A stretch of 37,402 nucleotides of DNA from an uncultured Oscillospiraceae bacterium (GTDB taxonomy: Bacteria > Bacillota > Clostridia > Oscillospirales > Oscillospiraceae), in NCBI GenBank assembly GCA_944387035.1, contig CALXDJ010000018.1, forward strand, positions 1 through 37,402, written 5' to 3'. The notes under the pieces are model-generated. The model had not been told where the DNA came from, did no database searches, and worked only from the letters and a program-made list of their open reading frames with translations. A program made the translations under genes and the position numbers. Each line of letters begins with the position of its first letter. The first letter of the stretch is position 1. Positions 6,971-14,569 of the stretch are shown here, piece by piece.

Positions 6971-7915
6971 ATGCTGCGATATTTGTGTAAAAGAGTGCTG
7001 TCCACCATTCCGGTGCTGTTTTTGGTGTCGATCGTGGTGTTCTCCATGATCCATCTGACGCCGGGCTCTCCCGCCCGCTCCATGCTGGGGCCAGAGGCCA
7101 CGGAGGAGCAGGTGGCGGCCCTGGAGGAGGTCATGGGGCTCAACGATCCCCTCCCCGTCCAGTACGTCAACTGGATCTCAGACCTTCTGCACGGGGACTT
7201 CGGCGTCTCCGTCTCCGGCAACGAGCCGGTGCTCTCCATGATCGTCAGCCACATGGGACCCACCATCTCCGTGACGGTGTTCGCCCTGATCATTGACCTG
7301 CTGATCGCCCTGCCGCTGGGGATACTGGCGGCCAGGAAGAAGGGGGCCGCGGCAGACCAGCTTGTGTCGGTGGTGTCGCTGTTCGGCGTGTCGCTGCCGG
7401 ACTTTTTGCTGGGCCTTTTGCTGATGCTGCTCTTCGCCGTCCACCTGGGGTGGTTCCCGTCCTCCGGATACGTCCCCCTCTCTGACGGCTTCCTGGCCCA
7501 TATCCGCTCCATCGCGCTGCCCTCTATCGCCCTGGGCTTCACCTATTCGGCGCTGATGATGCGGATGACCAAGACCGCCATGTACGACGCGCTCCACAAG
7601 GACTACATCAAATTCGCCAAGGCAAAGGGCGTGCACGCGTCGGGCATCGTGATGATCCACGCGCTGAAAAACGCCTCGGTGAAGCTGCTGACCATCGTGG
7701 GACAGGCCGTGGTGGGCATGCTCTCCGGCGCCGCCGTGATCGAGACGCTGTTCGTGATCCCCGGCGTGGGACAGCTGATCGTCCTGTCCATCTCCCGCCG
7801 GGATTATGAGGTGATTCAGGCCATCGTGCTGCTGGTGGCGGTCATCAACGTGGCCATCATGCTGCTGGTGGACATCCTGTACGGCCTGATCGACCCGCGC
7901 ATCCAGATTGAGTGA
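6971..7915 (+). CDS. DppB/OppB-type ABC importer permease
   Basis: A 314-residue inner-membrane permease of the peptide/nickel (Dpp/Opp/Nik) importer class. It starts with the typical MLRYLCKRVLSTIPVLF helix, followed by the extracytoplasmic loop with TPGSPARSML and GLNDPLPVQY. Further transmembrane helices carry the BPD_transp_1 domain from about residue 95, including the ATPase-coupling loop around DYIKFAKAKGV, and the protein ends in the family's GLIDPRI. GGAGGAAGGAG precedes the ATG. It is the first gene of a five-gene transporter operon also carrying an amidohydrolase. With the next gene it forms the membrane channel. The substrate class cannot be read from this protein. Confidence 0.92.
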   Translation: MLRYLCKRVLSTIPVLFLVSIVVFSMIHLTPGSPARSMLGPEATEEQVAALEEVMGLNDPLPVQYVNWISDLLHGDFGVSVSGNEPVLSMIVSHMGPTISVTVFALIIDLLIALPLGILAARKKGAAADQLVSVVSLFGVSLPDFLLGLLLMLLFAVHLGWFPSSGYVPLSDGFLAHIRSIALPSIALGFTYSALMMRMTKTAMYDALHKDYIKFAKAKGVHASGIVMIHALKNASVKLLTIVGQAVVGMLSGAAVIETLFVIPGVGQLIVLSISRRDYEVIQAIVLLVAVINVAIMLLVDILYGLIDPRIQIE

Positions 7916-7931
7916 GAGGAGGGGAAGCGCC

Positions 7932-8816
7932 ATGACATCGACCTCTGAAAAGGACCTGTACCTGCTGCAAAAGCAGATGCTGCAGGAGCAGCGCCGGATC
8001 AAGCTGCGGCGCCTGGGCCGCAACCGCGTGGCGGTCATCGGGACGCTGATCGTCCTGGTGATGGCCGTGATCGCCATTGCCGCGCCCCTCATCGCCACCC
8101 ACGACCCCTACGCATTCGCCGTGGCGGACCGGCTGCAGCCCCCCAGCGCCCAGCACCTGTTCGGGACGGACTCCATGGGCCAGGACGTGTTCAGCCGTGT
8201 GATCTACGGCACCCGCACCTCCATGATCGTGGGCCTGTGCGTCAGCGTCTCCGCCGGCGTCATCGGCACGCTGCTGGGGCTCTACGCCAGCACCAGCAAA
8301 GTGCTGGACCATGTGCTCATGCGCCTGTGCGACGGGCTCAAGGCGATCCCCTCCATTCTCTTTGCCATTTGCCTGATGACCATGCTGGGGCCGGACATCA
8401 AAAACGTCATCTTGAGCCTGGCCATCACCAGCATTCCCAACATGGCCCGCATCGCCCGCTCGGAGGCCCTGGTGGTCCGGGAGCAGACCTATGTGGAGGC
8501 CCTGCGCTCCACCGGCGCCACCGAGACGCGGATCCTCTGGCTGCACATCGCGCCCAACATCATCTCCTCCATCATCGTGCAGATGACCTTTGTGTTCGCC
8601 TCGTCCATCATCCAGGAGGCGGCGCTGAGCTTCCTGGGCGCCGGCCTTCCGGCGGGCGCCCCCAGCTGGGGGAATATCCTGAGCGACGGAAAGAACTTCA
8701 TCTACAAGGCCTGGTGGCTCATCGTGTATCCCGGAATCTTCACGATGCTCTCTGTCCTCGGCTTCAACCTCTTCGGCGACGGTCTGCGGGACTTCTTCGA
8801 TCCCACCAAGGTATGA
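7932..8816 (+). CDS. DppC/OppC-type ABC importer permease
   Basis: A 294-residue second permease. A charged cytoplasmic N-terminus (about 45 residues) precedes the first helix, followed by the DPYAF...P.HLFGTDSMGQDVFSRVIYGTR signature of DppC proteins, five further helices and the EAA-type coupling loop around YVEALRSTGATE. The C-terminus has the usual GDGLRDFFDP. The start at 7932 is preferred over 7908 because GAGGAGGGG lies just upstream and the 7908 start would overlap the previous stop without one. It pairs with the DppB-like protein. Confidence 0.92.
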   Translation: MTSTSEKDLYLLQKQMLQEQRRIKLRRLGRNRVAVIGTLIVLVMAVIAIAAPLIATHDPYAFAVADRLQPPSAQHLFGTDSMGQDVFSRVIYGTRTSMIVGLCVSVSAGVIGTLLGLYASTSKVLDHVLMRLCDGLKAIPSILFAICLMTMLGPDIKNVILSLAITSIPNMARIARSEALVVREQTYVEALRSTGATETRILWLHIAPNIISSIIVQMTFVFASSIIQEAALSFLGAGLPAGAPSWGNILSDGKNFIYKAWWLIVYPGIFTMLSVLGFNLFGDGLRDFFDPTKV

Positions 8817-8826
8817 GGGCAGTGCT

Positions 8827-9813
8827 ATGGAAGAACAAGTGATTCTGGATGTCAAGAATTTGTCCACCACGTTCCATACGGAGCGGGGGGACTACCAGGC
8901 CGTCTCCGGCGTCTCCTTCCAGGTACACCGGGGAGAGATCCTCGGCGTGGTGGGGGAGTCCGGCTGCGGCAAGAGCGTCACCTCCCAGTCCATCCTCCGT
9001 CTGTACGATGAGCGCCGGGAGGCCTGCTACAGCGGGGAAGTGCTGCTGGAGGGGAGAGACCTCCTCTCCATTCCCATAAAAGAGATGCAGCGCCTGCGGG
9101 GCAGCGAGATCTCCATGATCTTTCAGGACGCCCTCAGCACCCTCAACCCCGTCCTGACCATCGGCTACCAGCTGCGGGAGCCCATGCGGATCCACGAGAA
9201 GCTGAGCCGGAAAGAGGCGGATCTGAATGCGGTGGAGCTGCTGCGCCTGGTGGGGATCCCGGAGCCGGAGCAGCGGATGCACCAGTATCCCCACGAGCTC
9301 TCCGGCGGCATGCGCCAGCGGGTGATGATCGCCATCGCCCTGGCCTGCCGGCCCAAGCTGCTGATCGCCGACGAGCCCACCACCGCCCTGGACGTCACGA
9401 TCCAGGCCCAGATCATGGCGCTGCTGCTGTCGCTGAACCGGCAGCTGCACATGGGCGTCATCCTTATCACCCACGATCTTGCGGTGGTGGCAGAGACCTG
9501 CTCGCGGGCGGTCGTCATGTATCTGGGGCAGGTGGTGGAGGAGGCGCCGGTAGAGGAGCTGTTCCGCCATCCCCTTCACCCGTACACCCAGGGGCTGATC
9601 GCCTCGGTACCCCACCTGGACGACCCCGGCAAGGAGCAGCTCCACGTCATCCCCGGCACGGTCCCCTTCCTGGAGGACATCCCCACCGGCTGCCGCTTCG
9701 CCCCGCGCTGCCCCTATGCCACAGACCAGTGCCGCCGGGAGATGCCGCAGCTGCAGGAGGCGGGTAGCCAGCGGGTCCGCTGCTGGCACATCCGCTCGGA
9801 AGGAGGCGTGTGA
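8827..9813 (+). CDS. DppD/OppD-type ABC importer ATPase
   Basis: A 328-residue cytoplasmic ATPase. Walker A is GESGCGKS (residues 43-50), the Q-loop is near Q100, the ABC signature LSGGMRQR is at 158-165 and Walker B LLIADEP at 178-184; an H-loop ITHD follows. After residue 235 comes the oligopeptide-transporter C-terminal extension, with [10 protein letters not shown] and the Cys motif [14 protein letters not shown]. All catalytic residues are present. It starts ten bases after the permease stop and forms a heterodimer with the next ATPase to power import. Confidence 0.93.
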   Translation: MEEQVILDVKNLSTTFHTERGDYQAVSGVSFQVHRGEILGVVGESGCGKSVTSQSILRLYDERREACYSGEVLLEGRDLLSIPIKEMQRLRGSEISMIFQDALSTLNPVLTIGYQLREPMRIHEKLSRKEADLNAVELLRLVGIPEPEQRMHQYPHELSGGMRQRVMIAIALACRPKLLIADEPTTALDVTIQAQIMALLLSLNRQLHMGVILITHDLAVVAETCSRAVVMYLGQVVEEAPVEELFRHPLHPYTQGLIASVPHLDDPGKEQLHVIPGTVPFLEDIPTGCRFAPRCPYATDQCRREMPQLQEAGSQRVRCWHIRSEGGV

Positions 9814-9814
9814 T

Positions 9815-10777
9815 ATGGCGGGAGAAGAGAGTATCCTCCGCGCCGAGAAGATCTACAAAAACTTCCCGGTAAAGACCAACCGCCATCTGACCGTCCGGGC
9901 GGTGTCGGACGTGTCCCTGACCATCCGTGTCGGTGAGATCTACGGGCTGGTGGGGGAGTCCGGCTGCGGCAAGAGCACGCTGGGCCGCGTGATCAGCTAT
10001 CTGATTCCGCCCACCAGCGGCAAGGTCTGGCTGAATGACACGGACCTGTCTGCCCTGCCGAAGAAGGAGCTGCGCCGGCAACGGCAGAACATCCAGATGG
10101 TGTTCCAGGACTGCCTGGCCTCCATGGACCCACAGCAGCGGGTGGGAGACGCCCTGACCGAGGTCCTGCGGGTCCACAGCATCGGGGACCCCGCCCAGCG
10201 CATGTCCGCGGTCATCGACATCATCCAGCAGGTGGGGCTCCGGCCGGAGCACCTGTTCCGCTATCCCCACGAGTTCTCCGGCGGGCAGCGGCAGCGCATC
10301 GGCCTGGCCCGCGCGCTTTTGCTCCACCCGGCCCTGATGGTCTGCGACGAGCCGGTTTCCGCCCTGGACGTCTCCATCCAGGCGCAGATTTTGAACCTGC
10401 TGCTGGATCTCCAGCAGCAAAATCACCACAGCTATCTCTTCATCGCCCACGACATCAGCGTGGTCAAGCACATCTCGGACCGCATCGGCGTCATGTATCT
10501 GGGCCACCTGGTGGAGGAGGCGGAGACGGAGGAGCTGTTCGCCCACACGGCCCACCCCTACACCAAAGCGCTGCTCTCTGCGGTCCCGGACATCAGCAAG
10601 CGCCATGAGGAGGAGCGGATCGTCCTGAAGGGGGACCTCCCCTCTCCGATCCACGCCCCGTCGGGCTGTGTGTTCCGCACCCGCTGCCCCTACGCCACGG
10701 CGGCCTGCGCCGAGGCGGCGCCGGAGCTGCGGGAGATCGCCCCCGGCCACAAGGCGGCCTGTCACCTCTGCAAATGA
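9815..10777 (+). CDS. DppF/OppF-type ABC importer ATPase
   Basis: A 320-residue partner ATPase. Walker A is GESGCGKS (47-54), signature FSGGQRQR (154-161), Walker B LMVCDEP (174-180), and the C-terminal extension has HPYTKALLSAVP and a CVFRTRCPYATAAC motif. The frame is open upstream to 9716, but AAGGAGG lies just before the ATG at 9815, which begins one base after the upstream stop, so that start is chosen. The pair of ATPases with two permeases and a lipoprotein makes a complete five-part importer. Confidence 0.93.
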   Translation: MAGEESILRAEKIYKNFPVKTNRHLTVRAVSDVSLTIRVGEIYGLVGESGCGKSTLGRVISYLIPPTSGKVWLNDTDLSALPKKELRRQRQNIQMVFQDCLASMDPQQRVGDALTEVLRVHSIGDPAQRMSAVIDIIQQVGLRPEHLFRYPHEFSGGQRQRIGLARALLLHPALMVCDEPVSALDVSIQAQILNLLLDLQQQNHHSYLFIAHDISVVKHISDRIGVMYLGHLVEEAETEELFAHTAHPYTKALLSAVPDISKRHEEERIVLKGDLPSPIHAPSGCVFRTRCPYATAACAEAAPELREIAPGHKAACHLCK

Positions 10778-10796
10778 GTATGGATAAGGAAGTAAG

Positions 10797-12152
10797 ATGA
10801 CAATGAATGCGATACCAACCAAATGCGACATCCTGATTCAGGACTGCACGCTGCTCAACCGGGACTTTGACACTGAGGCACACCGCTCCGCCGCCATCCG
10901 GGACGGCGTGATTCTGGAGGTGGGCGAAGCGGAGGCCATGGGGGCGAAGTATGATGCGGCGGAGACCATCTCCGGCGCGGGAAAGCTGCTGATGCCGGGC
11001 TTTGCAGACGGCCACACCCACGTCTGCCAGCAGCTGCTGCGCGGCCGCTCTGGCGGCACAGAGCCCATGACCTGGTCCGGCGTCCTGGTCCCCTTTGAGA
11101 GCGGCCTGACGCCCCAGGACGTGCGCGTGAGCGCGCGGCTGGCCTGCTTGGAGATGATCAAAGCCGGCTTCACCAGCTTTGCCGACGCCGGCGGCGTCCA
11201 CATGGACCAGGCGGCGGAGGCAGTGCTGGAGTCCGGCATGCGGGCGGCCATCTGCCGCTCCTCCATGGACATCGGGGAGACGGTCGGCGGCCGGCTGATC
11301 GAGACCCGCCAGGAGATCCTGTCCCGGTTTGAGGAGCTGTACCGGGTCTATGACGGCAAGGGCAATGGCCGGCTCCAGATCTGGCTGGGCCTGCGGGAGA
11401 TCATGACCTGCTCCCCGGAGCTGATGCGGGACACCGCAGCTGAGGCCGCTGCCTATCACACCGGCATCCACGCCCACCTGTGCGAGCACCGGGACGAGGT
11501 GAGCTTCAGCCTGACCCACTACCGTCTGCGGCCGGCGGAACTGCTGGCCGAGACCGGCGTCTTGGGGGAGAACCTGCTCACCGCCCACAATGTGCTCCTC
11601 TCTGACCACGACATCGCCCTGCTGGCCGACAGCGGCACCCACATCATCCACTGCCCGAAGGGGAACCTGGCCCACCACGGCTTCCCCCGCGTGCCCACCA
11701 TTCTGGAGAACGGCGGCGTCATCGGCCTGGGCTGCGACGGCGCCTCCAGCGTCAACCTGGATATGTTTGAGCTGATGCGCACGCTGCAGCTGGCCACCAT
11801 CGCCTCCCAGGGTCTGCCGATCTTCGACAAGCAGATCGTCACGGTGAAGGACATGCTGCGCATGGCCACCGTGGGCGGCGCCAGCGCCATCGGCGGCGAC
11901 ACGCTGGGCGTGGTGGAGGCCGGAAAGAAGGCGGACGTCATCCTGCTGGACATCCGGCAGCCCCACCTGATGCCCACCCGGAACCTGGCCGTGACCCTGG
12001 CCTACTGCGGCCACGGCCACGACGTCACGGACTCCATCATCGACGGGAAGATCGTCATGCGGGACCGGCATGTGCTGACCCTGGACGAGGAGCAGGTGAT
12101 GGCGGATGCCGCCTGCCACATGGAGGCGTGCTTCGCCCGGATCAATATCTGA
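10797..12152 (+). CDS. Metal-dependent amidohydrolase/deaminase (SAH/MTA-deaminase-like)
   Basis: A 451-residue enzyme of the amidohydrolase superfamily, in the branch holding S-adenosylhomocysteine/methylthioadenosine deaminases and the triazine hydrolases AtzA/TrzN. The N-terminal beta-sandwich leads to PGFADGHTH (metal ligands H73 and H75). A second His cluster HAHLCEH, a TAHN segment and GLGCDGASS supply the remaining ligands. The loop normally read as CP.SNLKL is HCPKGNLAHHG here, so the substrate may differ from the named enzymes. It sits between ATPase and binding-protein genes of the importer, which suggests that it acts on the imported compound. AAGGAAG precedes the ATG; a second in-frame ATG lies two codons on. 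Confidence 0.82.
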   Translation: MTMNAIPTKCDILIQDCTLLNRDFDTEAHRSAAIRDGVILEVGEAEAMGAKYDAAETISGAGKLLMPGFADGHTHVCQQLLRGRSGGTEPMTWSGVLVPFESGLTPQDVRVSARLACLEMIKAGFTSFADAGGVHMDQAAEAVLESGMRAAICRSSMDIGETVGGRLIETRQEILSRFEELYRVYDGKGNGRLQIWLGLREIMTCSPELMRDTAAEAAAYHTGIHAHLCEHRDEVSFSLTHYRLRPAELLAETGVLGENLLTAHNVLLSDHDIALLADSGTHIIHCPKGNLAHHGFPRVPTILENGGVIGLGCDGASSVNLDMFELMRTLQLATIASQGLPIFDKQIVTVKDMLRMATVGGASAIGGDTLGVVEAGKKADVILLDIRQPHLMPTRNLAVTLAYCGHGHDVTDSIIDGKIVMRDRHVLTLDEEQVMADAACHMEACFARINI

Positions 12153-12207
12153 GGGTGACTCTGTGCGTGTGCACTGATCATAAAACTTCAATACAGGAGT
12201 GAAGAAA

Positions 12208-13818
12208 ATGAAGAAGAACGCCCTGAAACGGTTGCTGTCCCTGGCACTGGCGCTGACGCTGGCACTGAGCCTGACGGCCTGCGGCTCCGGCGAGGAGGAA
12301 GGCACCACGGAAGAGGACGGCACGGCACCCGCCGAGACTGCGGACACGGGGGACTCCGAGGCCTGGATCGCCCTGTCCATGAACGCGGAGACGCTGGACC
12401 TGCCCAAGACGACCTCCCTGGGCTGCCGGCAGGTGTCCCTCGGCACGGTGTGGGAGCGCCTGGTGACGCTGAACAGCGCCGGTGAACCCGTCCCTGAGCT
12501 GTGCGAGAGCTATGAGATGTCTGAGGACGCCCGCACCTTCACGTTCAACCTGCGCCACGGCGTCCTGTTCCACGACGGCAGCGAGATGACCGCCGACGAT
12601 GTGGTCGCCTCCATGAACCGCTGGATCGAGAACTACAGCAACGTGCAGACCCTGGTGGGCTCCGGCCGCTTCGAGAAGGTGGACGACTACACGGTATCCA
12701 TCACGGCGGATTCCCCGGCCCTGACCCTGCCGGACATGATCGCCGGCGCCACCTTCTGCGCCATCATCACCACGGCCGAGGCCTGCGCCGACCTGACGGA
12801 GGACGGCTATCTGAAGGACTACATCGGCACCGGCCCCTACCAGTTCACGGAGTTCGTGCAGGACCAGTACATCCGGCTGGACCGCTTTGCGGACTACGTC
12901 CCCTACGGCGAGGAGGGCTATGTGGACGGCATGGCCGGCCACAAGGAGGCGTCGATCCAGACGCTGTACTACAGCTATGTCAAGGAGTCTACAACCCGGA
13001 TCGCCGGCCTGCAGACGGGGCAGTACGACCTGATCTACTCCCTGAGCTCCGACAACTTTGACGTCATCGCCAACACCGCCGGCATGGAGACCCAGAACGA
13101 GGAGGCCGGCGCCCTGATCCTCATCATGAATAAGGTGGAGGGACTGTGCACGGACGTGAACTTCCGCAAGGCGGTCAACATGGCGCTGAGCATGGACGAC
13201 ATCATGACGGTGGGCTACGGCTCCTTCTACAGCCTGGGCTCCTGCTACATGGACGAGAGCAACGGCTTCTGGCTGACGGATGCCGGCTCCGAGTGCTATA
13301 ACCAGGGCAATCAGGAGCTGGCCAAGGAGTATCTGGCCCAGTCCAGCTACCAGCCGGGCGACGTGTTCACGATTCTGACCACCAACGAGAACAACCGGGA
13401 CAAGCTGGCCCTCGTCATCGCCTCTCAGCTGGAGGCCATCGGCATCACCTGCGAGGTGGAGGCCTACGACTACCCCACCATGAACTCCTACTCCTATGAT
13501 CCCACCCTGTACGACATGTACGTCATGAGCTACTCCTCCGTCCCCCTGCCCACGCTGAAGGCCTACCTGGGCGACGGCGACGGCTTCTGGACCACGGACG
13601 AGACATATCTGGACTACCTCGCCCAGTTCAACCAGGCCACCACCAAGGAGGCGGCCTACGAGATCTGGGAGACAATCCAGGCCTACTGCTGGGAGGAGTA
13701 CCTGCCCGTCATCAACTGCGGCCACTACCAGGAGTGCTACGCCTGGAACGGCAGCACCCTGAGCAACATCAATATCTACAACAACATTGCCCACATGTGG
13801 AGCGCCACCATGAGCTGA
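12208..13818 (+). CDS. Peptide/nickel-type ABC importer binding lipoprotein (SBP family 5)
   Basis: A 536-residue extracellular solute-binding protein. A Lys-rich start and hydrophobic segment (residues 9-22) end in the lipobox LTAC with Cys25, followed by an acidic Gly/Glu/Thr linker. So the mature protein is a lipoprotein outside the membrane. The family core is recognisable in CESYEMSEDARTFTFNLR, GVLFHDG and GTGPYQF. The ATG at 12208 fits AGGAG spaced eight bases upstream; an earlier GTG overlaps that site. It is last in the operon, 55 bases after the amidohydrolase, and delivers substrate to the DppBC-like channel. The substrate may be a nitrogen heterocycle or nucleoside-like compound rather than a peptide, given the enzyme beside it. 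Confidence 0.9.
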   Translation: MKKNALKRLLSLALALTLALSLTACGSGEEEGTTEEDGTAPAETADTGDSEAWIALSMNAETLDLPKTTSLGCRQVSLGTVWERLVTLNSAGEPVPELCESYEMSEDARTFTFNLRHGVLFHDGSEMTADDVVASMNRWIENYSNVQTLVGSGRFEKVDDYTVSITADSPALTLPDMIAGATFCAIITTAEACADLTEDGYLKDYIGTGPYQFTEFVQDQYIRLDRFADYVPYGEEGYVDGMAGHKEASIQTLYYSYVKESTTRIAGLQTGQYDLIYSLSSDNFDVIANTAGMETQNEEAGALILIMNKVEGLCTDVNFRKAVNMALSMDDIMTVGYGSFYSLGSCYMDESNGFWLTDAGSECYNQGNQELAKEYLAQSSYQPGDVFTILTTNENNRDKLALVIASQLEAIGITCEVEAYDYPTMNSYSYDPTLYDMYVMSYSSVPLPTLKAYLGDGDGFWTTDETYLDYLAQFNQATTKEAAYEIWETIQAYCWEEYLPVINCGHYQECYAWNGSTLSNINIYNNIAHMWSATMS

Positions 13819-13850
13819 CCAGCTGCCGGCTGAAATCAACAGCTACAGGG

Positions 13851-13877
13851 GCGGGCGGGGAAAGAGTCCCCGCCCGC
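13851..13877 (+). terminator. Hairpin at the end of the importer operon
   Basis: GCGGGCGGGGA pairs perfectly with TCCCCGCCCGC over 11 bp around an AAGAG loop, 33 bp after the binding-protein stop. No T-run follows, so it may act as a stabilising 3' stem or a Rho-assisted stop. Confidence 0.5.
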
Positions 13878-14317
13878 TCCTGCTGCGCTCCGGGCGTTTC
13901 GGGCGTAAAGCCCCTCCTGCGGCGTCCGCCGCGCCTTGGGGATCGCCATCGCCCGGTTTCCGCAGGACCGCAAATCTTCGAGCAGCGTTTTGACTAGATC
14001 GGACAGTCTCTGACAGCCGTGAAGGAATTCCCACAGAAACCGTTCTGCCACGCGGAGTCTAACAAGAATGCGGAAAACCGCTCGGAAAACGAGCAGGAGG
14101 CAGAAGGAGGTCAAATCTGGCGGGTGGACGACGTGTATCTTACAAGCCTACACGAGATTTCTTGCGAAATTCTTTCGTAATATTTTCCCTATTTTTTATT
14201 TTGGGGGTTGCAATCCAAAAATAAGTATGCTAAAGATGGAAAACCTGGGTACCGGAAGTCGCGGAGGAAGTCGAGAGAATTTTTTGAAAATACAGAGAGC
14301 GGGATGGAGAAAATGAA
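13878..14317. other. Intergenic stretch without a supported gene
   Basis: It holds GC-rich sequence to about 14130 and AT-rich sequence after. There are two adjacent small hairpins (GCGG/CCGC and GCTCG/CGAGC, 14070-14094). The only open frame, 14068-14316, has a biased, protein-unlike composition and no ribosome binding site. Confidence 0.5.
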
Positions 14318-14352
14318 ACGCCTAGGCTGTAGATGGTCAACAGCCTGGGCGT
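14318..14352. repeat. 13-bp stem-loop
   Basis: ACGCCTAGGCTGT (14318-14330) and ACAGCCTGGGCGT (14340-14352) pair with a single G-T wobble around a nine-base loop. Lying between two gene ends, it could be a terminator for plus-strand read-through or a remnant of a small repeat element. Confidence 0.45.
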
Positions 14353-14353
14353 T

Positions 14354-14392
14354 GAATGAAAAATAGCCGGGGATAGCTTTCACTCTCCCCGG
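14354..14392 (-). terminator. Intrinsic terminator downstream of the CAP/SLH gene
   Basis: On the minus strand CCGGGGA pairs with TCCCCGG (14367-14392) and is followed by CTATTTTTC. It is 180 bp beyond the stop of the surface-protein gene and no other minus-strand gene intervenes. Confidence 0.65.
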
Positions 14393-14569
14393 TTGCCGCG
14401 TATCGGTTTGCTTATCTCCCTCGGTCCATTATGTGGCCTTATTCCGTTCCGGGTTCAAGCGGAGGGGGCTTTGTCTTCCCCGCTGCCCCGGCTACGGTCT
14501 CCCGGTCCCGTTCGCAGCCGGAGCAGCCGGGGTACGGCATCCGTTTGCGGCAGCTTGCCCCACGGCATG

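Noticed and set aside
10593-12446. A 617-codon minus-strand open frame opposite the amidohydrolase
   Set aside because: It crosses three real genes on the other strand and shows no family motif.
14068-14316. Possible small gene after the importer operon
   Set aside because: Basic, aromatic-rich and without motif; no ribosome binding site and it runs into AT-rich intergenic sequence.
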